A stretch of 59,452 bases of DNA from IMG/VR virus record IMGVR_UViG_3300037961_003462, positions 1-59,452 of that record; one strand, given 5' to 3'. The notes under the pieces were generated by a model that was given only the letters and a program-made list of their open reading frames with translations, did not search any database and was not told where the DNA came from. Below, piece after piece: positions 22,281-29,548 of this stretch. The DNA is from a virus. The position numbers and the translations under genes are program-made. Positions within the stretch are counted from its first letter, which is position 1; every line of letters begins with the position of its first letter.

Positions 22281-22631
22281 ATGGGAAGATATTATACAGG
22301 AGATATAGAAGGTAAGTTCATGTTCGCTGTTCAAGGCAGCGACGCTGGAGAGCGATTCGGTGCAGTTGAAAGCAATGTGATAAGTTATTCAGTATCTAGG
22401 GGATGTTACGATGACATCGTAAAGGAGCTCAAGTCCATTGAGGATAGCGGATGCTTAGAGAGAGCGGAGGCAAGAATGAGAGAAGGCTACGACATGAAAT
22501 CGCCTTTCGTTCAGACTCCAGAGAGGAAAGACCTAGAAGAATACGCCGACTACCGAATGGGTAAGAAAATCAAGCAGTGGTTTGATGACAATCCAGATGA
22601 TGATTACCTATACTTTGACGCAGAATGTTAA
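22281..22631 (+). CDS. Conserved hypothetical phage protein
   Basis: 116 residues from ATG at 22281 (MGRYYTGDIEGKFMFAVQGS); the longer frame from 22236 overlaps the upstream gene and is unlikely. The start MGRYYxGDIEGKFxFAVQxSDA is a recurring pattern in phage-encoded proteins; the C-terminus is acidic (DDNPDDDYLYFDAE). Function unknown. Confidence 0.65.
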   Translation: MGRYYTGDIEGKFMFAVQGSDAGERFGAVESNVISYSVSRGCYDDIVKELKSIEDSGCLERAEARMREGYDMKSPFVQTPERKDLEEYADYRMGKKIKQWFDDNPDDDYLYFDAEC

Positions 22632-22702
22632 TGGGTGTTAAAAATTTGTTATTGCAAATTATTATTTGTAAAATTGTTAAAATTACTTTCAAAAAGAGTG
22701 CA

Positions 22703-22715
22703 TTCACACTCACTA
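22703..22715 (+). promoter_or_regulatory. Shared upstream motif TTCACACTCACTA, copy 2
   Basis: Exact copy of 18167-18179, ten bases before the ATG at 22726. It lies in a 94-base gap that otherwise holds only AT-rich sequence. Confidence 0.4.
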
Positions 22716-22725
22716 AAACTAAATT

Positions 22726-23040
22726 ATGAATAAACTACACTTAAAAGATTTTTGGATTGAAGAAATCAAAGAGATTGCTAGGGGTAACCTGGTGGACTTG
22801 GACGTTGTGTTCACGCTCGATGATACCGCAGTGCCTATCAAATGGCAAAAGAAGTTAATACCAATGGAAAATATAGAGCAGTTCTACTACGACGAGGGGT
22901 TAGACCAGCGTGAGTTGAAAGGGCCGCCCCACCTTGACGCTTCGTATGACAGGGTTTGGAGGGTTGATTTTTGGGATGAGGTAAAAGACGGATACCTAGA
23001 AAAGTTCGTCAAGGGTTATTTAATTGAAAACTTAAAATAG
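22726..23040 (+). CDS. Hypothetical protein
   Basis: 104 residues (MNKLHLKDFWIEEIKEIARG...). Mixed alpha/beta, Trp-rich. First gene after a 94-base gap, so probably the start of a transcription unit. No recognised domain. Confidence 0.6.
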   Translation: MNKLHLKDFWIEEIKEIARGNLVDLDVVFTLDDTAVPIKWQKKLIPMENIEQFYYDEGLDQRELKGPPHLDASYDRVWRVDFWDEVKDGYLEKFVKGYLIENLK

Positions 23041-23045
23041 AATTT

Positions 23046-23429
23046 ATGGGAATGTTTAGTTGGATTACAATGGATACGGGAAGAAGTATCCGAAATAGAC
23101 ACGCTGAGGACTACAAGCCACGGACAGTGTATATGCGAGACCAGAAGGGAAACGTGTGGACAGAGCATGATTACGATGGGTATGGTGTCTTCGGTGGCAA
23201 GGACTTCTATCAGTTGCTTGCAGAGATGAATGAGGTCGAGGGGTTGACTGGTGACGTGAACAATGACCGGCAGATTGGTATAGACTTGGCGTTCAGTAAT
23301 GAGGCGCACATATCACCGACACTCAATGCGCATTATCATTCGGATTGGGTTAATGAGCACAATCAAACGTGCCCTGACCAAGGTTATTTCTGTCAAGATG
23401 AAAATGAGGATGATGATGAGACATGGTAG
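23046..23429 (+). CDS. Conserved hypothetical phage protein
   Basis: 127 residues. It begins MGMFSWITMDTGRSIRNR and contains YDGYGVFGGKDFYQLLAEMN, a pattern common to hypothetical proteins in phages of diverse hosts. The C-terminus is acidic with two cysteines. It overlaps the methyltransferase start by 14 bases. Confidence 0.65.
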   Translation: MGMFSWITMDTGRSIRNRHAEDYKPRTVYMRDQKGNVWTEHDYDGYGVFGGKDFYQLLAEMNEVEGLTGDVNNDRQIGIDLAFSNEAHISPTLNAHYHSDWVNEHNQTCPDQGYFCQDENEDDDETW

Positions 23430-24282
23430 TTTATTTTCAGGTATAGGTGGTTTTGATCTGGCAGCTCAATGGATGGGTTGGCAGAACGTATTCCACTGCG
23501 AATGGGAAGAGTTCCCACGCAAAATATTAAAACATCATTTTCCTAAATCAGTATCATATGGAGACATTAAAAAAACAGACTTTACTATTCACAGAGGACA
23601 AATCGATATCCTCTCAGGCGGGTTCCCCTGCCAACCTTACTCCGTCGCAGGAAAGAGAGAAGGTAAAAACGACGATAGACACCTCTGGCCGGAAATGCTT
23701 AGAGCAATACGAGAAATTAAACCAAGGTACGTCGTGGGCGAAAACGTTCGTGGACTGCTTAGTTGGAATGGAGGATTGGTTTTCGATGAGGTGCAAACTG
23801 ACTTGGAAAATGAAGGCTTCGAAGTCATCTCGTTTATACTTCCAGCTGCAAGCGTCAACGCCCCGCACAAAAGAGACAGGGTATGGTTTGTTGCTCACGC
23901 CAACGACCAGGGAGGACGTGGTAAACTTGGAGACATTTCAAAAGCGAATGGAGAAGTATCCCAACGGAACGACTATGCCGAATTTAGCTACCCAAGTAAG
24001 CAGCATGATGCTACCAACGCCCAAGGTTCAGGACGAACGCCATGCACTGAGGGACAGGGGCAAGAGCAATCTAGGCGAGGAGATGGCAGAGGTCGGATAT
24101 CAACGCACTGGGACTCCTTCCCATCTCAACCCCCTGTTCTGTGCGGAGATGATGGGATTCCCCGTGAATTGGACGGTATCACCTTTCCTAAGTGGAGAAA
24201 AGAATCAATCAAAGGATACGGCAACGCAATAGTTCCCCAGGTAGTGTATCCCATATTCAAAGCAATCGAAAGATTGGATTAG
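23416..24282 (+). CDS. dcm: DNA cytosine-5 methyltransferase
   Basis: 288 residues from MRHGSLFSGIGGFD (23416); in-frame ATGs at 23410 and 23413 are equally possible, and an extension to 23299 lies in the upstream gene. Motif I is LFSGIGGFDLAAQW, motif IV GGFPCQPYSVAGKR with catalytic C72, motif VI GENVRG (E109), motif VIII KRDRVWFVA and motif X GYGNAIVPQV. It methylates cytosine at C5, probably shielding phage DNA from restriction. No partner endonuclease is seen. The middle and C-terminal region also encodes another protein in the +1 frame (23558-24232), so the target-recognition region is dual-coding. Confidence 0.93.
   Translation: MRHGSLFSGIGGFDLAAQWMGWQNVFHCEWEEFPRKILKHHFPKSVSYGDIKKTDFTIHRGQIDILSGGFPCQPYSVAGKREGKNDDRHLWPEMLRAIREIKPRYVVGENVRGLLSWNGGLVFDEVQTDLENEGFEVISFILPAASVNAPHKRDRVWFVAHANDQGGRGKLGDISKANGEVSQRNDYAEFSYPSKQHDATNAQGSGRTPCTEGQGQEQSRRGDGRGRISTHWDSFPSQPPVLCGDDGIPRELDGITFPKWRKESIKGYGNAIVPQVVYPIFKAIERLD
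23558..24232 (+). CDS. Overlapping gene inside the C5 methyltransferase gene
   Basis: 224 codons, fully nested in the methyltransferase gene in another frame. The product starts METLKKQTLLFTEDKSISSQ and contains GRKCLEQYEKL, WFSMRCKLTWKMKA, LYFQLQAS, GYGLLLTPTTREDV, MLPTPKVQD and LNPLFCAEMMGFPVNWT. This order matches a phage/prophage protein type that I know as encoded with C5 methyltransferases (annotated variously as DNA methylase or hypothetical), so it does not look like a chance open frame. It may contribute to the methylation system or have a separate role; function is unknown. Confidence 0.65.
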   Translation: METLKKQTLLFTEDKSISSQAGSPANLTPSQEREKVKTTIDTSGRKCLEQYEKLNQGTSWAKTFVDCLVGMEDWFSMRCKLTWKMKASKSSRLYFQLQASTPRTKETGYGLLLTPTTREDVVNLETFQKRMEKYPNGTTMPNLATQVSSMMLPTPKVQDERHALRDRGKSNLGEEMAEVGYQRTGTPSHLNPLFCAEMMGFPVNWTVSPFLSGEKNQSKDTATQ

Positions 24283-24301
24283 TTAACCCTCAATAAATTA
24301 A

Positions 24302-24511
24302 ATGGAATTAAGTAAACATCAGAAGAAAGAAAGGCTGACCAGCATAAAGCAACACGTCAGCATAATGAAGGACCATCTTGTAGATATGTACAAGTTAATG
24401 GATGATATGGATAGTCGCACAAGGATAGAGGTGCGAGATAATATTAGTAATGTCAAGGATGAATTGAATGCAATTCTCTTGGCGAGTAAATGGCACTTTG
24501 AAACTAAGTAA
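24302..24511 (+). CDS. Small helical protein
   Basis: 69 residues (MELSKHQKKERLTSIKQHVS...), all-helical, coiled-coil-like. It ends directly before the next ATG. No recognised domain. Confidence 0.6.
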   Translation: MELSKHQKKERLTSIKQHVSIMKDHLVDMYKLMDDMDSRTRIEVRDNISNVKDELNAILLASKWHFETK

Positions 24512-24700
24512 ATGAATAAGCATAAAATGGAACAGACCGTAGAATTTTTTACAAGGTATTTAGAATTCGTAAAGACGATTGATAAAAACCTACACCACTC
24601 AGCTGTTATGTACGCAGTTGTTAACTCTGATCGCATCGAGACTGACGAGTCTGATGACGTTAATGTAAACGCTCAAGACGTTGAGCTCAAATCAAATTAA
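24512..24700 (+). CDS. Small acidic protein
   Basis: 62 residues, helical start (MNKHKMEQTVEFFTRYLEFV) and an acidic tail (TDESDDVNVNAQDVE). Starts immediately after the previous stop and ends immediately before the next ATG. Function unknown. Confidence 0.6.
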   Translation: MNKHKMEQTVEFFTRYLEFVKTIDKNLHHSAVMYAVVNSDRIETDESDDVNVNAQDVELKSN

Positions 24701-25012
24701 ATGAATCATAAAGAGAAGTTTGATCGGTGCGTTGGAGTTGTGTCCAGGCGTACAGGAGTTCCTGAGAAGAAGATTCTCTCAGGGGCTAGGGCAAAGCCCG
24801 TGGTTGATGCAAGGCATCTATTGTATTACAGTTGTCATCGTATGGGGATGGGCATAAGCTACATCATACCATATATAACTATGGCTACTGACGGCAAGAT
24901 GTCTCCAGTGTACAACTCTATCGGGTACGCCATTGAGAAGGTTCATGTCTTGGCTAAGAATAGCGACGACCTGAATGATATGATAAACGAAATAGTTAAC
25001 GAATGCAGTTAG
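24701..25012 (+). CDS. Solitary DnaA-domain-IV-like DNA-binding protein (1)
   Basis: 103 residues. The layout matches the DnaA C-terminal DNA-binding domain: VSRRTGVPEKKIL, then RAKPVVDARHLLYYSCHRMG, then SYIIPYI and MSPVYNSIGYAIEKV, the last corresponding to the HSTVLHA helix. The AAA+ part is missing, so it cannot load helicase by itself; it could mark an origin or regulate transcription. A second, better-conserved version is at 31791-32240. Confidence 0.6.
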   Translation: MNHKEKFDRCVGVVSRRTGVPEKKILSGARAKPVVDARHLLYYSCHRMGMGISYIIPYITMATDGKMSPVYNSIGYAIEKVHVLAKNSDDLNDMINEIVNECS

Positions 25013-25098
25013 ACGATATATATGTAAACATAGTTTGCGTTTTAGTCTTTCTAACATATTTTTCTATACTAATTAGATATATCATATGGGGAGAGTAA
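25003..25098 (+). CDS. Tiny single-TM protein
   Basis: 31 residues (MQLDDIYVNIVCVLVFLTYF then SILIRYIIWGE). One hydrophobic segment. It overlaps the previous gene's 3' end and the next gene's start, filling an otherwise empty gap. Function unknown. Confidence 0.45.
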   Translation: MQLDDIYVNIVCVLVFLTYFSILIRYIIWGE

Positions 25099-25421
25099 TT
25101 AATGATTTGTACCTAGAAGCAATGGATGCCTCTGAAGGTATTCATTTTGACAACGCCTGCATTTTTGCAGGATACAAAATCAGTAAAAACAAGGATGGCG
25201 AGGTAAGGGTGTTAGAAACAGGATCACATAGCAGGTCCAACTATCGTCCAGCAACCGAGGAGTCCATTGAACTTTTATTGAAAAATGGTTGGGTATCAGG
25301 AGTTAAACAACTATATTTAAAAAAGTACCACGATTTGGCGGAAAGGTCAGATGATAAGTGGGCTTTATTTGCTAATAATAAATTAAATCGATTTTATGAG
25401 CGTTTTCCAGAAATTAAGTAG
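25086..25421 (+). CDS. Hypothetical protein upstream of the recombination genes
   Basis: 111 residues (MGRVINDLYLEAMDASEGIH...). Mixed alpha/beta. It overlaps the annealing-protein gene by 26 bases, so co-expression with the recombination module is likely. No recognised domain. Confidence 0.6.
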   Translation: MGRVINDLYLEAMDASEGIHFDNACIFAGYKISKNKDGEVRVLETGSHSRSNYRPATEESIELLLKNGWVSGVKQLYLKKYHDLAERSDDKWALFANNKLNRFYERFPEIK

Positions 25422-25977
25422 TATACCAATTAAAGACCGGGTAAAGAGAAAGGGTCAGTTAGATTATGTGTCATGGGCAGATGCCTGGTCACTAATTAAG
25501 AAGCATTATCCTGAAGCTCAACGTACAGTATATGAACACGAGCACACAGGTCTTAACTTCTTCAGTGATGGGCATACAGCATATGTCAAGGTCGGAATAA
25601 CCATTGAGGGGCTAGAGCATATTGATATGCTTCCTGTGATGGACTACCGTAACAAGGCTATATCTGTAGATGCCATGACAGCATTCGATGTCAACAAAAC
25701 AATCCAGCGGTCAACTGCCAAGGCGATTGCCATGCATGGTCTAGGGTTGCAGTTGTGGACGGGTGAGGACTTGCCTGGAAGCAAGCAAGAGAATCCACCA
25801 AAGAAGACTAACAAGAAGCCCACGCTAAAGGTTGGTGATTCTAATTGGGGTAAGGTTGTCCAGTATGTAAAGGCAAACAAAGGCAAGGTTCAGTTTGATG
25901 AATTGGTATCTAATCTTGAAACCAAATATGCTAAATTGTCTCAGGCGGTAATCAAAGAACTCAAGAAGAATGTCTAG
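25396..25977 (+). CDS. Single-strand annealing protein, Sak3/DUF1071 type
   Basis: 193 residues. It carries the block LDYVSWADAWSLIKKHYPEA, then AYVKVGITIEGLEHIDMLPV, MDYRNKAISVDAMTAFDVNK and QRSTAKAIAMHGLGLQLWTG followed by EDLP, which is the DUF1071/Sak3 signature. These proteins anneal complementary single strands during phage recombination-dependent replication. The C-terminal Lys-rich linker (about 135-145) leads to a small extra helical domain. The next gene encodes its exonuclease partner (8-base overlap). Confidence 0.88.
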   Translation: MSVFQKLSSIPIKDRVKRKGQLDYVSWADAWSLIKKHYPEAQRTVYEHEHTGLNFFSDGHTAYVKVGITIEGLEHIDMLPVMDYRNKAISVDAMTAFDVNKTIQRSTAKAIAMHGLGLQLWTGEDLPGSKQENPPKKTNKKPTLKVGDSNWGKVVQYVKANKGKVQFDELVSNLETKYAKLSQAVIKELKKNV

Positions 25978-26707
25978 GGGTCATATGAGTGCAGTATCAA
26001 AGCTCAAGAATGATGAGATGTACTATGGAGAGTTTGGGCAGAAGTGGTTGTCCAACTCCGACATCTCTACACTACTGAACAACCCAGCGATGTTTCGCAA
26101 GGGCAAGTCAGACAGTAAGGCTCTTATCATGGGACGATACTTCCATTGGGCTATACTTGAGCCTGAGAAGGCTGAAACGATTACTTGTGTAGAAGCAACC
26201 ACAAGGTCTACTAAGGTGTACAAGGAAGCCACGAGAGACGGCAATATTGCTATGCTATGCCATGAGAAAGACCAGGTGGATGAGATGGTTAAGGCCATCA
26301 AGAGTAACTTCGACTTCTTCGAGGGTATATACGAGGATGGCAACATATTCGAGACTCCTGAGGTTGGAAGCCTGTTTGGTCTTCCCTGGAAGGGTAAGGC
26401 TGATATCTTGAGTAGCAACAGAATCATTGATTTAAAGACTACTTCGGGCATCAGCAGTTTCAGGAACTCAGCATACAAGTTCAACTACGATAGTCAAGCC
26501 TACATATATCAGCACCTGTTTGGTGTGCCTATGGAGTTTTGGGTTATCGATAAGAACACGTTGGCAATGGGCATGTTTCATTGCTCGGATGAATTTCTGC
26601 GATCTGGAGAGCAGAAGGTGAAGGCGGCTTCAGAAATTTATAATCGATTTTTCGGGGAATCCTCCACCGAATCAATCGAGAATCATTATATTGTGGAGGA
26701 ACTTTAA
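25970..26707 (+). CDS. PD-(D/E)XK exonuclease (RecE/exodeoxyribonuclease VIII-like)
   Basis: 245 residues; an alternative start is M6 at 25985. The motifs are GRYFHWAILEP (H59), FETPE (E129), then WKGKADIL and IIDLKTT (D145, D154, K156), giving the PD-(D/E)XK catalytic set. It resects double-stranded ends to make single strands for the adjacent annealing protein; together they form a two-component recombination system. The 8-base overlap with that gene supports co-translation. Confidence 0.85.
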   Translation: MSRGHMSAVSKLKNDEMYYGEFGQKWLSNSDISTLLNNPAMFRKGKSDSKALIMGRYFHWAILEPEKAETITCVEATTRSTKVYKEATRDGNIAMLCHEKDQVDEMVKAIKSNFDFFEGIYEDGNIFETPEVGSLFGLPWKGKADILSSNRIIDLKTTSGISSFRNSAYKFNYDSQAYIYQHLFGVPMEFWVIDKNTLAMGMFHCSDEFLRSGEQKVKAASEIYNRFFGESSTESIENHYIVEEL

Positions 26708-26718
26708 ATTTAATTAGA

Positions 26719-26949
26719 ATGTCAAAAGAGAAAATTTTCGCAAACGGATTCTCATTCAAACGTAATGAGAACGCACCTGACTTCGTTGTCGGACGCATGA
26801 GCTTGAAAGCAGAAGATGCTATCCAGTTTATTAAAGACCGCACAAAGAATGGTTGGGTAAACCTCAACATCAATCAAAGCAAGGGTGGCAGTTACTATGT
26901 GGAACTAGATACCTACGAGCCTAAAGTAAAGGAGGAGCAACCTTTTTAA
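26719..26949 (+). CDS. Small conserved protein of the recombination module
   Basis: 76 residues (MSKEKIFANGFSFKRNENAP then DFVVGRMSLK and GGSYYVELDTYEP). This pattern occurs repeatedly next to RecE-like exonucleases in phages. It may be a small ssDNA-binding or accessory protein; that is inference. Followed by a strong terminator. Confidence 0.7.
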   Translation: MSKEKIFANGFSFKRNENAPDFVVGRMSLKAEDAIQFIKDRTKNGWVNLNINQSKGGSYYVELDTYEPKVKEEQPF

Positions 26950-26967
26950 AAACGCTCATCTTTCTAA

Positions 26968-26998
26968 AGCAAGGGGGGCTACGGCTCCCCTTTTTTAG
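26968..26998 (+). terminator. Rho-independent terminator
   Basis: AGGGGGG-CTACGG-CTCCCCT hairpin with a T-tract, about 20 bases after the stop of 26719-26949. It closes the early operon before control module B. Confidence 0.85.
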
Positions 26999-26999
26999 G

Positions 27000-27151
27000 A
27001 CAACCATATGACGACTTTTCGGTTACCAACACTAATAATATTTTTTATATCTGAATTTGTTTTTACAACGAATATTTTGGGATGTAAAGTCGTCAGGTCG
27101 TCATAACCTTTGATATATATAACTTTTATCGTCATAAAATCATCATAAGAA
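27000..27151 (+). promoter_or_regulatory. Intergenic control module B with GTCGTCATAA repeats
   Basis: About 150 noncoding bases directly before the primase-helicase ATG. Repeats: GTCGTCA at 27089-27095, GTCGTCATAA at 27097-27106, ATCGTCATAA at 27128-27137, ATCATCATAA at 27139-27148, and inverted ATGACGAC at 27008-27015. The arrangement TTG, 24 bases, TAACCTTTGATATATA matches module A (14055-14268). It looks like a promoter with operators, possibly controlled by the same regulator. Confidence 0.6.
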
Positions 27152-29548
27152 ATGACAATTTCTATATTTAAGAACATAAAAGATACAACACAACCCTTTG
27201 AGAGGGATGTGCTGCACATCTTAGAAAGAATCAGGGAGGGGGCTTCCAGGGATGTAATAAAGGACATTCGTGGGGAGCGAGACAAGTCAAGGAGAAATCA
27301 ATTGAAGCAGGATTTACCAGCTATATGTTTTTCCGGGACTTTCAAGAAGAGAGCAGACAACGCACTCATTAAGCATAGTGGCCTTATGTGTTTAGACTTC
27401 GATGGCTACGACAGACAAAAGGATTTGCTAGAGGATAAGGAGAAGTTCAAGCAAAACAAGTTTGTATACTCAGTATTCCTTTCTCCATCGGGAAAGGGTC
27501 TTAAGGTATTGGTGAAAGTTCCAGCTGATGAAAGCAATCACAAGAACTATTTCAATAGCCTTGAGAAATACTTCAAGTCCGATAAGTTTGATAAGACGTG
27601 TAAGAACGTTAGTCGTGTATGCTACGAGTCCTATGACCCTTTGATCCATATCAATGAGAATAGTTCCGTTTGGGATAAGGTCGAGGAAGATAGTTACACG
27701 GAGCTGATGAAGAACCGGGACAAGCCCTCGATACCAATCACGGATGAAAACAAAATCATTGACATACTGGTGAAGTGGTGGGAGAAGAAGTACCCAATGG
27801 TAGAAGGGCAAAGGAATCATAACGTTTACATATTAGCGGCTGCGTTTAATGATTTTGGAATAAATAGAAGTCTTGCCGAGTTTTATTTACGTCAATATGC
27901 AGCAGAAGGTTTCAATGAGGAGGAGATCATGGCTACTATTGTTTCGGCATATAGTCACACGGCAAAGTTCGGTAGTCGATACTACGAAGACCAAGACAAG
28001 ATGCAGTACGTCAGAGACAAGATGAGATCAGGTGTATCAAAAAAAGACATACGATGCCAGCTTGAGCCATTAGAGGAGAAAGGAGTGGATATTGATGGCA
28101 TCCTTAAATCGGTTGAGCAAGAACAAGAGGAGCAGATGTTCTGGACTAAATCGGATAAGGGTAAGGTGAGCATCGTACCTCTGTCGTTCAAACTGTTCCT
28201 AGAGGATAATGGGTTCTATAAGTACAACCCTGAGGGTAGTAAGAACTATGTCTTTGTAAAGGTGACCAACAACCTGATTGACCATACCTCAGAGAAGGAA
28301 ATAAAGGACTTCGTTCTGAATTACGTGCTAGACCTGGAGGACTTGTCGGTGTACAACTACTTTGCTGAGAGCGTTAAGTATTTCCGGGAGGAATTCCTGA
28401 CCTTGCTATCATCTATCGATGTATACTTCATTGAGGACGAGAAGGACTCAAGCTACCTGTACTATCGTAATTGTGCTGTCAAGGTTACGCCAAAGGAGAT
28501 AATACCTATCGACTACATGGATCTGGGCGGATACGTTTGGAAAGACCACGTAATTGATAGGAACTTCCTGATGTGCAAGCCTAGGGACTGCGATTACAAG
28601 ACGTTCATTCATAACATATGTGGCAAGGACGAGAATCGTATTCTATCTATGGAGTCTACCATTGGATTCCTGATGCATGGATACAAGAACATGTCGTACT
28701 GCCCAGCAGTAATCCTTAATGACGAGGTGATAAGCGACAACCCTGAGGGTGGCACAGGTAAGGGTATAGTAATGAATGCCCTATCGCAGATGAAGAAGCT
28801 GGTGACTATCGATGGTAAGTCATTTACTTTTGAGCGTTCTTTTGCTTATCAGTTGGTATCAGCAGATACTCAGATACTATGCTTCGATGATGTGCGTAAG
28901 GCGTTCAACTTTGAGCGGTTGTTCTCGGTGGTTACTGAGGGTTTGACGTTGGAGAAGAAAAACAAGGATGCAATCAAGATTCCTTTCAAGAGGTCGCCTA
29001 AGATTGCCATTACAACCAACTACGCCATCAAGGGTAAGGGTAATTCATTTGAGCGACGTAAGTGGGAGTTAGAACTTCACCAGCATTATAGTAAGGACTT
29101 CACTCCATTAGATGAGTTCGGTAAGTTGATGTTCGGAGATTGGGATGATGATGAGTGGTGTGACTTCGACAACTACATGATATCTTGTCTACAGATGTAC
29201 ATGAAGGATGGCCTTATCAAGAGTGAGTTTGTCAACCTAGCAATACGTAAGCTCAGTGCTGAGACCTGTCACGAGTTTATTGAATGGTGTGGATTGATAG
29301 ATGGCGCAAAGCCATCAGACCTAATAAGGCCTAACATTAGGCTGCGTGCCAATGATTTGTACATTAGGTTTACTGATGACTATCCTGACTTCGCACCGAA
29401 GGCCAAGATGTCTGTGTCCAGGATTAAGTTCCATCGGTGGCTCAGAGCCTACGGCACGTTTAAGTATTCCAATGTAGAGGAAGGCAAGGATATGGAGGGT
29501 AAGTGGATTTTGTTTGGGAATGAAAAGAATGACGATGTTCCGTTTTAG
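27152..29548 (+). CDS. Primase-helicase (BT4734-like N-terminus, SF3-type helicase)
   Basis: 798 residues. The N-terminal third resembles the BT4734/VirE-N primase-like domain, with a conserved LCLDFDGY strand (about 83-90) and SPSGKGLK (about 110-117). The C-terminal half is a P-loop ATPase: Walker A NPEGGTGKGI near 530, Walker B ILCFDDV near 575, and a sensor-like KIAITTNYAIKGKG, as in SF3 and related phage helicases. It would unwind and prime phage DNA. It is the main replication protein visible; no DNA polymerase accompanies it. Confidence 0.85.
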   Translation: MTISIFKNIKDTTQPFERDVLHILERIREGASRDVIKDIRGERDKSRRNQLKQDLPAICFSGTFKKRADNALIKHSGLMCLDFDGYDRQKDLLEDKEKFKQNKFVYSVFLSPSGKGLKVLVKVPADESNHKNYFNSLEKYFKSDKFDKTCKNVSRVCYESYDPLIHINENSSVWDKVEEDSYTELMKNRDKPSIPITDENKIIDILVKWWEKKYPMVEGQRNHNVYILAAAFNDFGINRSLAEFYLRQYAAEGFNEEEIMATIVSAYSHTAKFGSRYYEDQDKMQYVRDKMRSGVSKKDIRCQLEPLEEKGVDIDGILKSVEQEQEEQMFWTKSDKGKVSIVPLSFKLFLEDNGFYKYNPEGSKNYVFVKVTNNLIDHTSEKEIKDFVLNYVLDLEDLSVYNYFAESVKYFREEFLTLLSSIDVYFIEDEKDSSYLYYRNCAVKVTPKEIIPIDYMDLGGYVWKDHVIDRNFLMCKPRDCDYKTFIHNICGKDENRILSMESTIGFLMHGYKNMSYCPAVILNDEVISDNPEGGTGKGIVMNALSQMKKLVTIDGKSFTFERSFAYQLVSADTQILCFDDVRKAFNFERLFSVVTEGLTLEKKNKDAIKIPFKRSPKIAITTNYAIKGKGNSFERRKWELELHQHYSKDFTPLDEFGKLMFGDWDDDEWCDFDNYMISCLQMYMKDGLIKSEFVNLAIRKLSAETCHEFIEWCGLIDGAKPSDLIRPNIRLRANDLYIRFTDDYPDFAPKAKMSVSRIKFHRWLRAYGTFKYSNVEEGKDMEGKWILFGNEKNDDVPF

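Noticed and set aside
23614-23898. Minus-strand open frames under the methyltransferase gene
   Set aside because: They carry no recognised motifs; open antisense frames are expected where two sense frames are already constrained.
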